64,000 nucleotides of DNA from Solanum dulcamara (Eukaryota; Streptophyta; Magnoliopsida; Solanales; Solanaceae), in NCBI RefSeq assembly GCF_947179165.1, contig NC_077238.1, forward strand, positions 44,095,793 through 44,159,792. The letters run 5' to 3'. The notes under the pieces were generated by a model. That model ran no database searches. It was not told the DNA's origin and saw nothing but the letters and a program-made list of their open reading frames with translations. Positions 1-13,246 of the stretch are shown one piece after another. How positions within the stretch are numbered: position 1 is the stretch's first letter; every line of letters starts with the position of its first letter. The position numbers and the translations under genes were made by a program.

Positions 1-2377
1 ATCAAATAAATATCTAAAATCCAATTCACTCCTTCATCCTTTGGGTAACAAATATCATCCTAGGCTACCTAGTGTTTATTCTTTCTTTCCTTCCTAAAAT
101 TTCATAAGAATCTTCTGAAGAATCTATGTAGATCATGAATAACACATTTAGGGGGAACAATGGCTGAAAATAAATATATTAGAATGCCTTTAAGGACATT
201 ATTAATCATAACATACTTTCCACCAAAGGATAAAAGTTTACCTTTTTATGCTTGAAATTTATTCTGCACCTTCTTCACTAACTTTGTAAAGTTAGTTTTC
301 TTTCCTAGCATGTCCAATTAGACACCCAAGTTACATTAAAAGAAAACTTTCTTTGCTAAAGCCAATGGAATTTTCAATCTTTTAAATTTTCAATATTGCA
401 GTCTTGTAAAAAATAAAGAAAAAAGTCTTATCCTTGTTAATTTTCTACCACTCCTTTAAAGTTTCATCACCAACTAAAGGGTTTTCTTCGCAGCAGTACA
501 AAAATAATGCTATCATCAGCATAAACTAAATGATTAATACTATCACTCCATTTTGGCATTCCAAAATCCATAAAATCCTTGTTTAGAGACAATTCATTTA
601 GGGATCTAGAGAGAACCTCAGTGGCAATACTAAACAGGACATGTGATAATGGATCTCATTGCTTTACTCCTCTAGTAGAATGAAAAAACCATGAGTCCGA
701 TCGTTAATAAGTACTGAATACTAATTATTAGCCATCAATCTCCAAATCTTGTCCACCAGTAAATTATCAAAACCCAATCTTTCCAACAATTTCATCAGAA
801 ATTTCCAGTCTACCCTAACATAAGCCTTTGTCATATCTAATCTTAATTACAATATTTGCAAGTTATCTGTTTTCCTAATGTCACCCACAATATCTTGAGT
901 CAATAACACATTTTCAGTAATGCTTCTATTGTTCACAAAACCTGATTGATTTTGAGAAATATTTCTAGGAAGAAGACTCTCCATGATATTATGCATCATA
1001 TTGAAAATCACTTTGTTCAAAAACTGCTTAGACTAATTGATCGTAAATCAGAAAATATTTACACAATTTCTCTTTTGGGCAATAAGACTAAATTAGTGTG
1101 AGTAATTGACTTTATAAGTGTGTAATTTGAAAAGAAATTATTCACTACCTTGACAATATCATTACCAATAATACTCCAATAATTACTCTTCGACAAATTC
1201 TCCTCTTTCTCTTGTATTTTTCTCTAAAGATGGAGAATTTAAAATTAATTACTTTTCTTATTTCTTCTTTAATTAGAAATTCTTAACTTGGTAAAATATA
1301 AAAGTGAAGCTATCAGGGCCACTGGCACTATCACCAATCAATTCAAATACCACCCTTTTAATCTCTTTTTCTGAAGGTATAGTCCAATATCTGATTGTCA
1401 TCTATAGTACTACAAGAATTTATATTGTTTAGCAGTGTCAAGTCCTCATTGTCAGTTTCAGAAGTGAACTGATTTTGATAAAACTAGGTAGCTTCAGCTG
1501 CCACCTTATCCTGGGCCACAACCCAATCCCTTATTATTTTTCTCAATTCTATTAATCTGCAACTTCTTCATTCTTCCATTTACCAAGTTGTGAAAATAAC
1601 TTAGTATTTTTGTCACTATCAAAAAACAATTGAATGCCAGCGTTTTTGCTTCCAATATTTTTCTTCATAATGCAAGTAATTCCTCAATTCAGCTTGTGTT
1701 TGTTGTAACACCTTCCTATTTTCTGAAGAATGATTTTCCACAAACATGTCTTCTTTAATCCTCACTATATCCTCCCTTATCTTCTATTGATTGAAAATGT
1801 CCCCATATTACTCTTTACTCCATTTTGTTAAAGAAACTTTAGTGTTTTTCATCTTATATTTCAAACTAATGAAAACATCAACAGTTTCCGTAGCCCTTCA
1901 GTTTTCTTTTACAACATCTTTTATATCAACATGTTCTGTCCATAATTTCAAAAATTTCAAAGGCCTTATAATAATGGAAACGTGTCCCCCACATCTTAAC
2001 AATAATGTAGCATGATCTGAACCAATTCTAGCAAGATGTTCAACCTCAACATTCATAAACCAAACTAACCACATCTGATTCATCAACACCCTATCAAGCC
2101 TCTTAAAGATACACTCTTCTGATGCTCTCCCATTCCACCATGTAAAAGGACTTTCCTTAAATATGATATCAAACAACTCACATGAATTTACACAGAAAGA
2201 AAAGTCCTTATACTCTTGCGGGTACATAAGTAAACCATTAATTTTCTTCTCTTCATGCAGAATAACATTAAAATCCCCTCCTATCAACCAAGGCATAGCC
2301 ATATCTTGACTAATCAAGTAAATGTCATTCCACAAACTTGTCTTCTTACCAGCATCACACTTTGCATGTACTGCAGT
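1..2377 (-). mobile_element. L1-type LINE, ORF2 fragment (endonuclease and reverse transcriptase), degenerate
   Basis: Minus-strand remnant of a plant L1-like non-LTR retrotransposon. The endonuclease lies at the right (1898-2375) and reverse transcriptase further left (about 300-1500). The RT keeps a YADD catalytic box (codons at 512-523, context HLVYADDSIIF) and a motif-A-like stretch LDMTKAYVRVDWKFL near 795-845, in which the usual YDRVDW has lost its D. Frameshifts and stops are frequent, so it is dead. The 3' end lies beyond base 1. The same LINE continues to the right at 3717-4604 and 13247-14860, interrupted by two LTR-element insertions. Confidence 0.85.
1898..2375 (-). pseudogene. 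LINE endonuclease (APE/EEP-type) domain fragment
   Basis: Open frame of about 145 codons with the hallmarks of plant LINE endonucleases: PWLIGGDFNVIL near the start (the GDFN metal/catalytic motif), then FTWWNGR, FKRLDRVLMN and, near the end, ARIGSDHATLLL (the SDH catalytic triad region). The enzyme would nick target DNA to prime reverse transcription. The frame extends upstream through TAVHAKC to 2377, where an inserted LTR breaks it. It has no start codon of its own and is part of a decayed ORF2. Confidence 0.85.
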
Positions 2378-3716
2378 TGTTACAACCCAAGCTAGATCCT
2401 AGATGTGACACATCGATTAGAATCCAAAAGAACTCCAATCAAGCCTCTTAGCATACATAGCAAGACATGCAAATGATGAAATCAAAAATAAATTTTTAAA
2501 TGCAGAAGATAAGTATCAAAATATAGGAAATCTAGATAAAACAGAAATCAAAACATAACATTCAAAATGAACAGAAAACATACTCCTCTAGTCTGAACAT
2601 GCCTCTACTAAACTAGACGGGAGCGTAGGGCAAGCCCTAGCTTACCCAAACATGAAGAAGTAAATAAGTTTGAACATAAAGAAAAATACATAGCGGGTTC
2701 ACCCTCGAGTCATGAGGACTCACCAAATAACTAACACTTAGTAGGATCCAGATCTAGCCATAGAGGTGAGTAGGAGCTTCATGACTTATAAAATAATATA
2801 GGTAAAAGTATGTGTTAGTATATGGAATATACTAGATATGTGAGAAATATGTATAACCAGAGTAAAAGGGCATAATAAGCATGAACATGAGATGCATGAC
2901 CAAAATATCTTGAAAAGCATAAAGTAAATCATAAAGTCGTGAAATAAGGTCAATGCATCATCAAACATCATTTAAAGGCTTGTAAGAAAACATAGTTGTT
3001 TGTGGGATATGGACCGTAATCGAGAATAAAAACATGTGAGATATAACATGGAGTCTGGTGTAATTCCTACTGAAAAAGAAGAGGTTATTTGCCAAGGTAG
3101 ACTCCGTATTATTATCATCATGAGCTATTTGTGGATCCACTAGCTAAGCTATTTAAGACAATCCTATGGAGGCATGTAGTTTGGGACTAGAGGTTGTTAT
3201 AAGAGACTCTCTTACCAAGCATCCACCTCAAGCCCTCTAGGTGCTAAGTCAAATTCTAATGGAATAGGTAAAACATATCATAAGAAAAGGAAATAATCAT
3301 ATACCAATCCCCATTCATAAAATCATATAGGAGTAGTTCCTTAAATCATGATTAATAATATAATTCATACAGACACTTACATTTCTAAGAATCTCTTTTA
3401 CGGGTCAAATCTATAGATCTTAGAACTTTCTACCATTCGTAGGAAACCCTCGTTGAGTGACCTCATACTTCATTGAATTTTCCAATATCACGACCCCTCT
3501 TACTAGTGCCACCTATGGTCGGTAGGTCCTTATATGGACAGTATGTAGGGCTTATCCAATTTTATGAAAACATCAAAAAGTGCACGGCTACCTATGACTT
3601 CCTCTTATGGCTCGTAGGTCTTCCTACGACCCATAGGTAGAGTTATAGAAACTTGTACCAGTTCAGTTTTTTAGCAATTTTTCATCATTTGACTTTTCAA
3701 CTTTTAAGGTCTTACA
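2378..3716 (-). mobile_element. Decayed solo LTR of a Ty3-gypsy element inside the LINE
   Basis: Begins TGTTACAACCC and ends GGTCTTACA on the plus strand, so the LTR reads on the minus strand as TGTAAGACC...TAACA. It shares blocks with the other Tekay-type LTRs here: the start with 'cctagatgtgacac', a 'tggagtctggtgtaattcctac' block and a 'ccacctcaagcc...gtgctaagtcaa' block. No internal domain is present. The LINE frame resumes on both sides (IVT to the right, TAVHAKC to the left). Flanks ATTAT and ACTGC (minus sense) match at 3 of 5 positions with only transition differences, consistent with a decayed target duplication. At 1.34 kb it is shorter than the related 2.2-kb LTRs and lacks their hairpin region. 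Confidence 0.7.
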
Positions 3717-4604
3717 ATAATTGTGACAATTATTTTACCATCCTTGAAAGTTAATTGTGTGTTCAATTGTTGATCAGAATAAACTAAAATAGTAATTTGA
3801 ATATCATTAGGAACAAATATCTAAATTTTCCCATTCTAATTCACATTAGCATACTTCATTCCTAGTCTTCTGTTGTAACTGTGTATTTGACCTGGTTCAT
3901 GAAATTGTTCCATTAAAGAAATGAAGAAAAACTTATGATGTTTATGTAATATTTGATCTTTGTGAAAAGTATGACGATTTTTTTATAGATCTAATATTCA
4001 AAAATAGGTCCTTATGACTAAGTTGGATACTATTTCCACCTCCTCACAGGTAACACTCTAGTAGGTTTACTACCATCAGTCTTATGCCTACTCTTCCTTT
4101 CTTTAGCATGTGTTGCAGGTATCAAACCTGCATCTTTATAGACTTGCTGCATATTTACATTATTTTCATCTTCTTCATGATCTTTAGTTAACTCCAGTTC
4201 CTCCTTTGCCTCAACATCATTGTTAGAAAATATTTGATTTAACTCCTTTACATTGTGTGATAATAAATCACATAGGACCTGAGAAGGAGAAGCCTGCTTA
4301 CTATGGTTTCCCGCTCGCTTTCCAGTTTTTCCAACACTAAGTTGCCCTTCATGTTCTTTGGACTGAGTTAACATGGGAGTTATACTCGATGATCAATTGA
4401 CTCATTTATATTTTAATTGTCAACTTGTAGAGGTTGGTGGAGTTCGACTTCTGTCAACTTTTATAAAATATGAGCCTCTTTAAGCCTCTTATCATATAAA
4501 TTTACAACTTCCATAACTTGAACCTTATTTGTTTAACCTTGCTTTTGCATTAATAGTAACTTATACTCTGACTTGTCAATCCCTTCTGGAGCCTCTGTAG
4601 CACC
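3717..4604 (-). pseudogene. LINE segment: C-terminal ORF1 / ORF1-ORF2 junction
   Basis: Middle piece of the same LINE. A 114-codon open stretch at 4030-4374 is charged and low-complexity (acidic around KEELELTKDHEEDENN, basic at the end with PTRVLPVRR), as is usual between the ORF1 RNA-binding part and the endonuclease. Around 3720-3790 the frame reads towards the endonuclease N-terminus. Stops occur between these parts. On its right it is cut by the gypsy insertion at 4605, and its frame joins that at 13,247. Confidence 0.65.
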
Positions 4605-6832
4605 TGTCACGACCCAAGCCTAGAGCCTAGATGTGACACAGCAGATGAGGAACCCGAAGGTACCACACCCAAGCCTCTTAGCATTCATTTGACCTTTCAA
4701 GCCTCTTATCATTCATTTGGCCTTTCAAGCCTCTTAGCATTCATTTGGACTTTTATAGGTAATGATAATAAATAAACAAGCGGAAAACAAGGGAAAATAG
4801 GGAATAAGGGAAACATCATGGAAAGAATCATAATAGTCAAGCTTTAACTTACATATGTCCAACAATACCTCTAACTTATAGATTTGGCGGGGGCTAAGAC
4901 AACTCTCTAGCTCATCGTCAATCAAAAATAAGATGAAATGCCATAATAAATGTCTAAAGGTCTAAACATATCATATGCTAGAAAAATAAAGGAGTATCAT
5001 TTCTGAAACATAGGAACTCACCAAAAGTAGCCTTCAAGGAAAATCTTAACTAGCCACGTGGAGGAAAATGAAGAGGAACACCAATCCCTACATGGTGATA
5101 TCATGTAGGCAAAAGAGTATGTGTTAGTACTTTAAATGTAATAAGTATATAGGCTATCAATACAATGAAAAACCTTAAGGCATTATAAAGCAAAGTACAT
5201 GAATAAGTGCATGCAAGATTAATCAAGTAAATAGCATTTGAAACATTCATTTGTGGGAAGATGACTATAATCGACATTAAAACCATGTGAGCTATAACAT
5301 GGAATCCAATGATACCCCTACATTGGAAGAGGGGAAACTACTTGCCAGGTTATAACTCCGTCAACACTCACTTCTTTAACATTTGATAGCCGTTTGTGGA
5401 TCCACTAGCCTAGCCTACAAGGGTTCCTATGATGGCATATAGTTCAAGAAACTAGAAGTTGCTATAGGATTCCCTTACCGAACCCCACCTCAAGCCTCAT
5501 TTGGTGCTAAGTTAAATCCCAGGGAATAGTATATCTTAGTAACATAAACATATATATATACATAGACTTTGAGACATCAAATCATTATTCGGTAGAATAG
5601 CTCCTTATAACCTTTAGCGATTCAAGTATGCACAAATTGTCCTTATTGCATAAAGAATCAATTAATTTAGGTGAGAAGGGCTCACATCAACATTCATTCT
5701 TTCATTCAATACTCCCATAATCTTAATCGTAGCTTCCATAAACATCGAATTGGAGCCCATAATTTTAAAACAATATTTTCATAAAAATAAAGTGAAACTA
5801 GGTGGGTTCAAGTCAATTCAACTTTCCAACATGTATGTATTTAAAATCATGCATAAATACCATAAAACTCATCAATTTAAATCATACTTATAGACAACCC
5901 ACCATGAATTACAAGAACCTTTAAGGAACTAAGTAAAGATAAAACTTGCAAACCTTCAATACATGCATTTGAAAGTGTATTACTTCAAAATAGACCAATG
6001 GATATTAGCTTAATCATGCTTCATGATTTTGGACAGATATTAGGGTAACTCAAAAGAGATTCTTACTTGAAATCAAAGACTTAGTTTGAAAAGGGTTTTG
6101 GTATCTAAGGGTGAAAGAACCTATTGATAAAGACCCAAATACCTTGGTAAAGTTGACTTGAAATTGAAACAAAAAGTTGCTCTTGAGGAACCCTAGAAAT
6201 TAGCTTGGTGAAAGAGAAAGCCTTGAGATAAATCTTGAGAGGAAAGAGTTTTGTGTAGGGGAGTTAATGTGAGAAATAAGGGGCTTGGGAAGTCTTAGGG
6301 TCATTAGATATGGTAGATTTAGTCCCGAAATGACCACACTTTATTGATAAAATATAGGAAAGGACCAAAATACCCCTTTTTAAATTGACTCGGACAGACC
6401 CTGCAATTGGTCCTAATAAGTCGTAAATGCCTCAACGAGTCGTGGGAATGACTTGTCCTGCAGAGTGAAAAATCCTTGAAAACCCTGGGCCTCTTATCTT
6501 TCTCTATGAGTCATTTTTGCGAGTCATCATCTTGTCTACGGGTTGCATGACCCATTCGTGCTGTAGGGTCTGAAAAAGCCATAAATCTAGGCCTCTGAAG
6601 TTTCTCTATGAGTGACTTTTATGACTCGTCAACCCCTCCACGAATCATAAGTTGGCTCGTAGACTAACTTCCTTACTTAGTCAATTTCCAAATCTCAATA
6701 TCGCTTCTACAAGTCAGTCTTATAACTCGTAAAAGTACCTACGACTCATAGGTTGAGTCATAAAAGTTGATATAGCCCATTTCCTTGAAGATTTGTCCTT
6801 CGTTTTGACTTTTCTACTTTTGGGGTCTTATA
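4605..6832 (-). repeat. 3' LTR of gypsy copy 1
   Basis: Starts TGTCACGACCCAAGCC and ends GGTCTTATA, where the expected CA has decayed to TA. It matches 11106-13246 along its length. About 6,410-6,780 holds many short inverted motifs of the type gagtcgta/tacgactc in what would be U3. Non-coding. Confidence 0.88.
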
Positions 6833-6872
6833 ATATCTCCCTATTGAGAAAATTCATCCTCGAATGAGATTC
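6833..6872 (-). promoter_or_regulatory. Polypurine tract and adjacent hairpin of gypsy copy 1
   Basis: On the minus strand the bases just before the LTR read as a decayed purine tract (AATAGGGAGATAT). They are preceded by CATTCGAGGATGAAT, a decayed form of the CATTCG-AGGA-CGAATG inverted repeat seen intact at 51250 and 23877. The PPT primes plus-strand DNA synthesis. Confidence 0.6.
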
Positions 6873-7124
6873 GACTAGGATAAAAAGAACATGCAACGAG
6901 GACTAGCAACCCAACATGAAAACAATGACGCATAGAATGCAAAAACTAAGAGATTTTTGAACTTTACATAAATCATGACTTGAAAACCAACTTCATAAAC
7001 ATGCATGCATATGAAAGACTTAAGAAAACTGGAACGTAGGAGGTTTGAACAATTGAGCATGAATAACTTAGTACCTTAGTCTTGAGTAGAGTGAAAGAGA
7101 TGAGGGTATCGTACTTAGTACATT

Positions 7125-8740
7125 AGGCTTGAGTAGAGTGAAAGCAATGAGGGTATCACTTTATCATATCTGCTTTCGCTTCCCATGTAGAACTTTCAAC
7201 TAGTTGATTCCTCTAAAAGACTTTGACGGATGCAACTTCCTTTTTCCTCAATCTCTTGACTTGCTGGTCCAAAGTTTCAACCGGGACCTCTTCATAAGTC
7301 AAGATTTCTTCAACATTTACTACTTCCAGAGGCACAATGGAACTTGGATCGCCTACATATTTCCTCACCATAGACAAATGGAATACCGAATGAGCCATGG
7401 CTATTTCCGATGGCAACTCCAACTCATAAGCAACCTTGCCAACACGTCTCAAGATTTGATATGTCCCTACATACCTGGGGCTCAACTTTCCCTTTTTACC
7501 AAACTGAACTACATTTTACTTCATGGGTGAAACCTTCGAGTATACCCAATCATCCACACTAAACTCAAGATCCCTCTTCTTAGTATCAAAATAGGACTTT
7601 TGGCGACTTTGAGCCATCTTTAACCTTTTTCTAATGACTCTGACCTTTTCAAAAGCGTCAAGAAACAAATTAGGACCCAGTAAGGTCATCTCACCCACTT
7701 CGAACCAATCAACCGAGACCTACATCATCTCCCATACAAAGCCTCAAATGGTGTCATCTCAATACTTGAGTGGTAGCTATTATTTTAAGTGAACTCAATA
7801 AGATGGTCATCCCAACTCTGTTTGAACTTCAACACAAAAGCTCTTAGCATATCTTCTTGTATTTGAATTGTCTTTTTGGCTTGCCCATCTGTTTGAGGAT
7901 GGAATGCGGTACTTAGCTCACTTTGGTGTCAAGTACCCTTTAAAATGATTTCCAAAAATGAGAAGTGAATTGTTACCACCATCCAAAATAATTGACAAAC
8001 GTACACCATACAACCTTACCAATTCCTGAATATACAAGTTAGTATAATCCTCGGTGCTAAAAGATGTCTTGACCGGTAGAAAGTGCGCCAACTTCATCAT
8101 TCTATCAACAATCACCCAAATTGAGTATGATATTTTCGAGTACGAGGCAAACCCACTACAAAGTCCATGTTCATATCTTCCCACTTCCACCAATAAATAT
8201 CCTTTAAGTCTAGGTATATTTTAGTCGAACCAGGGTGAATGGAATATGAAGAATTATGAGCCTCCTTCAAGATCAAAACCCTTAGGCCATCCACATCCGA
8301 AATACATAACCGACCTTGGTAGTGAAGTACCCCATCTTCCCCTTGTGAGAAGACCTCTGCTGTCTTTTCTTTCATCAATTTCTCTAACTCCACCAATGTC
8401 AGGTCATGTTCTTGTTTTGACTTAACATATACTATCAAAGACAATTTGGACCCAATTTGCACAAACAAACCACCATCATCAGAACCTCTCAACTTCACTC
8501 CCAATATAGCCAATTGGTGAACATCCCTTTCCAACTCCATCTTCCCTTCATCAACATGAGCCACACTCCTTATAGAAACCCTACTAAGTGCATCGGCAAC
8601 AACATTGGCTTTACCTAGATAATAATACAAACTCATGTCATAGTCCTTGAGGAGTTCAAGCCACCTCATTTGCATTAGATTGAGGTTTTTTTGGGTGAAA
8701 ACATATTTAAGACTTTTGTGATCAGTAAACACATCCACAT
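7125..8740 (-). pseudogene. gypsy copy 1: integrase with chromodomain-like C-terminus, RNase H tail, degenerate
   Basis: Minus-strand remnants in several frames. At about 8,600-8,735 is the RNase H end (ADALSRVS). The HH half of the integrase zinc-binding domain follows ([13 protein letters not shown] at 8,225-8,260). The sequence then jumps from DIYWW straight to [14 protein letters not shown], so the CC half (about 35 codons in copy 2) is deleted. The core shows IWVIVDRM, but SIILDGGNNS replaces the usual SIISDR-TQF second-aspartate motif. The C-terminus VPVETLDQQVKRLRKKEVASVKV with STWEA further on is the chromodomain-like tail of Tekay/Del chromoviruses. Non-functional. Confidence 0.85.
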
Positions 8741-8762
8741 GTACCCCATATAGGTAATGCCT

Positions 8763-9780
8763 CTAAATCATTTGAGCAAATACAACGGCCACTAATTCAA
8801 GATAAAGGGTAGGATAGTTACGCTCGTGCACCTTCAATTGCCTAGAAGCATAGGCTATAACCTTGCTGTTTTGAATCAAGACACAACCCAACCCAACCCT
8901 TGACGCATCACAATACACCATGAACCCTTGTAATCCTTTCGGTAGAGTCAAAATAAGAGCGGAAGTAAGTTGACCTTTCAAAGTTTGGAAACTCCTCTCA
9001 TACTCATCTTTTAATAGGAACCTTGCCTTATTTTAAGTCAATTTCTTCATAGGAGATGAGATGGAAGAGAACCCTTCGACGAACCTTCTATAATACCCGA
9101 CTAGACCTAAAAAGCTCCTAATATTCGAAGGAAATAATGGTCTTGGCCAATTCCTCACCGCCTCTATTTTCTTAGGATCAATCTTGATCCCATCACAGGA
9201 TACTATGTGAACAAAAAATGCCACCTCTTTCAACCAAAATTCACACTTACTAAATTTGGCAAATAATTTTTAATCTCTCAAGGTTTAAAGCACAACTCTC
9301 AAATGACTCTTATGTTCTTCCTCACCCATGGAGTAAATCAAAATATCGTTAATGTAGACCACCATAAAAGTATCAAGGTAGGATTTGAACACCATATTAA
9401 TTAGATCCATAAACACTGTCGGTGCATTTATCAACACAAACGATATCACCAAAAACTCAAAGTGATCATACCTTGTTCGAAAAGTTATCTTGGGAATGTC
9501 ACACTCCCTTACCCTTAGTTGATGATAGCCAGAACGGAGATCAATCTTTGAGAAATAAATTTCCCCTTGCAATTGGTCAAATAGTAAATCGAAACTAGGA
9601 ATCAGATATTTGTTCTTAATGGTCACCCTATTCAATTGACGGTAGTCTATGTACATCCAAAGCGACCCATCCCTTTTTCTTACAAACAACACGGGAATAC
9701 CCCATGGTGAAATACTTGGTCTTATGAATCCTTTTTCCAATAAGTACTCTAATTGTTCCTTTAACTTCTTTAATTCCTCT
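8763..9780 (-). pseudogene. gypsy copy 1: reverse transcriptase and RNase H, degenerate
   Basis: RT at 9285-9740 contains [30 protein letters not shown] and the catalytic box as YINDILIYS, where the expected FIDD/YVDD has lost its first aspartate (D to N). The connection and RNase H follow at 9033-9233 ([15 protein letters not shown]) and 8763-8981 ([16 protein letters not shown]). The pieces are separated by stops and frameshifts. The order RT, RNase H, integrase is that of Ty3-gypsy elements. Confidence 0.88.
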
Positions 9781-9799
9781 AGGCCATTTAGTAGCGAGG

Positions 9800-10500
9800 A
9801 ATAGAGATAGGTTAGGTATGGGAAAGAATATCGATATTGAAATCAACTTCTCTTTCGGGGGGAAAGCAGGGAGGTTATCAGAAAAGACATTGGGAAACTC
9901 ATTAATCATGAGAATCAAGAGAAGGAATTTCAAAGTTGACATCCCTAACCCTCACAATGTGGTAGATGCAACCCTTAGAAATCAACTTTCGGGCTTTAAG
10001 ATGAGAAATGAATCTACCCTTAACTACCGAATCATGACCTTTCCATTCAAAAATAGGCTCCTTGGGAATTAAAACTTGACTCTATGAGTTCTATAACTTA
10101 TAGAAGCAAAAAACTCATGCAACCAATCCATCCCAACATCAAAATCTACCATGTCAAGCTCAACAAGATCACAAGGAACAACTTTGTGCAAGATAGATAT
10201 GGGAAACCACTTATAGACTTTTCTAGTAACAAACGACTCATCAATGGGGTAGACACAAAAAAAATCCAATAACATTTCAGGAGATACATCAAACCTATTA
10301 GAAAGAATGGAGTAACAAATGTTAAAGTGGCACCCAGATCTAATAATACATATATATCAAAATCAAAGACCTTTAACTTATCATATGAAGCAGCCCGAGC
10401 CATCTCTCTTCCCTTTCTGGTAGCCACCGGACAGTCCCACTTCCTATGTCCACTCTCGCCATAACCATAAACTATGTGTACCGAGCATGCATACCCTTAA
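9800..10500 (-). pseudogene. gypsy copy 1: aspartic protease region and gag remnant
   Basis: The minus strand at 10146-10427 reads ATRKGREMARAASYDKL, then YVLLDLGATLTFVTPFF, the protease active-site segment with D-L-G in place of D-S/T-G. At 10069-10275 the reading continues with DFDVGMDWLHEF (the VILGMDWL block in intact copies). Upstream (10,430-10,900) only scraps of gag remain. The zinc knuckle is not recognisable. Confidence 0.75.
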
Positions 10501-11105
10501 ATGGTTCTTACCACACCAGTAGCATGAGCGGTAGAGCCTTTCCTGGCTATCATCTCCCTTAAATTCGAGCCAGATGTTTTGCCTTTTTGACACCCTCTGA
10601 TGGTTAAATTATTTCCCCCACATAGCCTTCCTTTGGCTCACCTATTTCTTTTCTTTAAACTCATGTTCACAGGAGTCACATTTTATTGATTTAACTGAGC
10701 AGTCATAGCTCGAGCTAATAACATGAAGGCATCACCAAATTCTGGATTAGTCACTTGTTTGGCTAGAGGATCATTAGGGATTTATTCCTCATTAGCATCA
10801 ACCCCTCCTTCAATTGGAGGTTCGGGATCCAGAAGAACTTAGTCCTCGATAGAATCCATTACTCTAGGTGGAGGAATCTTCTTTAAGGAATTATCTAGAG
10901 AACACAATGATTCGTTAGATGAAGGAAGTCTTAGGAAAACTCAAAAGCAAGACATCAATCATAAAAGAAGGGAAAGTTTCCGAAATGCCTCATACTCTCC
11001 TATTCATAATTATGGCACACTTCACAATCATGAATTAAGACCATATTCGACGTGGTATGTTGGACTTTAAGGACCATTCAAAACCTCAAGCTCTGATATC
11101 AAGTT
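10500..11105 (-). other. gypsy copy 1: gag leftovers, 5' leader and primer-binding site
   Basis: No open frame of note. The primer-binding site complement GCTCTGATATCA is at 11090-11101, four bases from the 5' LTR. The leader (about 10,920-11,089) resembles 56,067-56,264 of copy 2, including the 'atgttggact' block. The space between leader and protease is too short for a full gag, so gag was mostly deleted. Confidence 0.65.
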
Positions 11106-13246
11106 TGTCACGATACAAACCTAGGGCCTAGACATCACACGGCGAATGAGGAACCCAAAAGTACCGCACCCAAACCTCTTAGCATTCATTTAGCTTTTCA
11201 TAGATAATGATAATAAATAAAAAAGCAAAAAACAAGGGGAAAGAGGGACTAAGGGAAATATGATTTTAAGAACCATAATAGTCAAGCTTAAACATACATA
11301 TGTCCAACAATACCTCTAATTTTTAGATTTGGCATAGGGCTAAGACAAGTTCCTAGCTCACCCTTAGTCAAAAATAGGATGAAATGTCATAATAAATGTC
11401 TAAAGGTCTCAACATATCATAAGCTAGAAATATAAAGAAGTACCACTCCAGGAACATAGGAACTCACCAAAAGTTGCCTTCAAGCAAATTCTAAAATAGC
11501 CACGTAGAGGATAACGACGAGGAACGCCAATCCCCATATAGTAATATCATGTAGGAAAATGATTATATGTTAGTAATTTGAATGTACTAAGTATGTCAGC
11601 ATGCAATACAATAAAAACCTTAATGCATTATAAAGTGAAGTACATGAGTAAGTGCATGGAAGAGTAATCAAGTAAATAGCATTTGAAATATTCATTTGTG
11701 GGAAGATGACTATAATCAACATTAAGACCATGTGAGCTATAACATGGAATCTAATGTAATCTCTGCATTGGAAGAAGGGAGACGACTTGCCAGGGTAGAA
11801 CTCTGTCAACACTCACTTTTTTAACATTTGATGGCCATTTGTGATACACTAGCCTAGCCTACAAGGGCTCCTATATTGGCACATAGTTCAAGAAACTAGA
11901 AGTTGCTACTAGGATTCTCTTACCGAACCCCATCTCAAGCCTCATTCGGTGCTAAGTCAATCCCACCGGAATAGCACATCTTAGTAACATAAACATATAT
12001 ACACATATACTTTGAGACATCAAATCATCATTTGGTAGAATAGATCCTTAAAACCTTTAGAGATTCAAGTATGCAAGATTGTCCTTATTGCATAAAGAAT
12101 CCATTAATTTAGATGAGAAGGCCTCACATCAACATTCATTCTTTCATTCAAGACTCACATAATCATAATCGTAGCTTCCATAAACATTGAATTAGAGTCC
12201 ATAACTTTAAAATCATATTTTTATGAAAATGAAGTGAAACTAGGTGGTTCAAGTCAATTCAATATCCCAACATGTATCTATTTAAAATCATGCATAAATA
12301 CCATGAAACTCATCAATTTAAATCATACTTATAGATAACCCACCATGAATTACAAGAACCTTTAAGGAACTAAGTAAAGATAATACTTGCAAACCTTCAA
12401 TACATACATTTGAAAACATATTAGTTCAAAATAGACCAATGACCATTACCTTGATCATGTTTCATGCTTTTGGATAGAAATTAAGGTAACCCATAAGAGA
12501 TTCTTACTTGAAATAAAAGACTTAGTTCTAAAAGGGTTTTAGGCTCCATGGATGGAAGAAACCATGGATAAATACTCACATACCTTGGTGAAGTTGACCT
12601 GATATTGAAAGGAGAACTTGCTCTTGAGGAACCCTAGAAATCAAAATGAGGAAGCCTTGAGACAAATCTTGAGGGGAAAGGGTTTTGTGTAGGGGAGTTA
12701 ATGTGAAAAATGAGGGGCTTAGGAAGTATTAGGGTCATTAGATAGGGTATATTTAGTCCTAAAATAACCACACTTTACTAATAAAATATAGGAAAGGATC
12801 AAAATACCCCTTTTTAAACAAAACCGAACAAACCCTATGATTGGTACTTACGAGTCGTAGAAACTACTCGTCTTGTAGAGTTAAAACCCCTAAAAACTGT
12901 GAGCCTCTGATCTTTCTGTACGACTCATTTTTATGAGTCACCATCTTTTCTATGGGTCGTTAGACCTATTCGTCCAACAGGGTCTGAAAAACTTGAAAAT
13001 CTAGGCCTTTGAAGGTTATCTACGAGTCACTTCTACGACTAGTCAACCCCTTCATGAGCTGTAACTTGGCTCGTAGACTCACTTCCTTACTTAGTCAACT
13101 TCCAAATCTCAACATCGCTTTTATGAGTCAGTCCTACGACTTGTAGAAGTACCTACGACTCATAGGTTGAGTCGTAGAAGCTGATATATCTCATTTCCTT
13201 ACATATTTGTCCTTCATTTTGACTTTTTGACTTACGGGATCTTACA
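11106..13246 (-). repeat. 5' LTR of gypsy copy 1
   Basis: Starts TGTCACGATACAAACC and ends GGATCTTACA. It pairs with 4605-6832. A GTATGTG motif (reverse complement cacatac at 12578-12584) is followed in sense by a stem with arms TCCATGG / CCATGGA (12545-12551 and 12562-12568). The U3 part (12,840-13,190) carries many gagtcgta-like inverted motifs. Confidence 0.88.

Larger units (their letters stand above)
4605..13246 (-). mobile_element. Tekay/Del-type Ty3-gypsy retrotransposon (copy 1), old, with both LTRs
   Basis: Minus-strand element with LTRs at 4605-6832 and 11106-13246 and an internal domain of about 4.3 kb. The primer-binding site (reverse complement at 11090-11101) reads TGATATCAGAGC on the minus strand, 11 of 12 to the initiator-Met tRNA site. 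A purine-rich tract lies next to the left LTR. Flanking 5-mers GCACC (4600-4604) and ACACC (13247-13251) are a 4/5 target duplication, and the LINE frame continues across the removed element. The LTRs differ at many sites and the coding region is full of stops and deletions, so the copy is much older than the one at 48974. Most of gag is missing. Confidence 0.9.
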
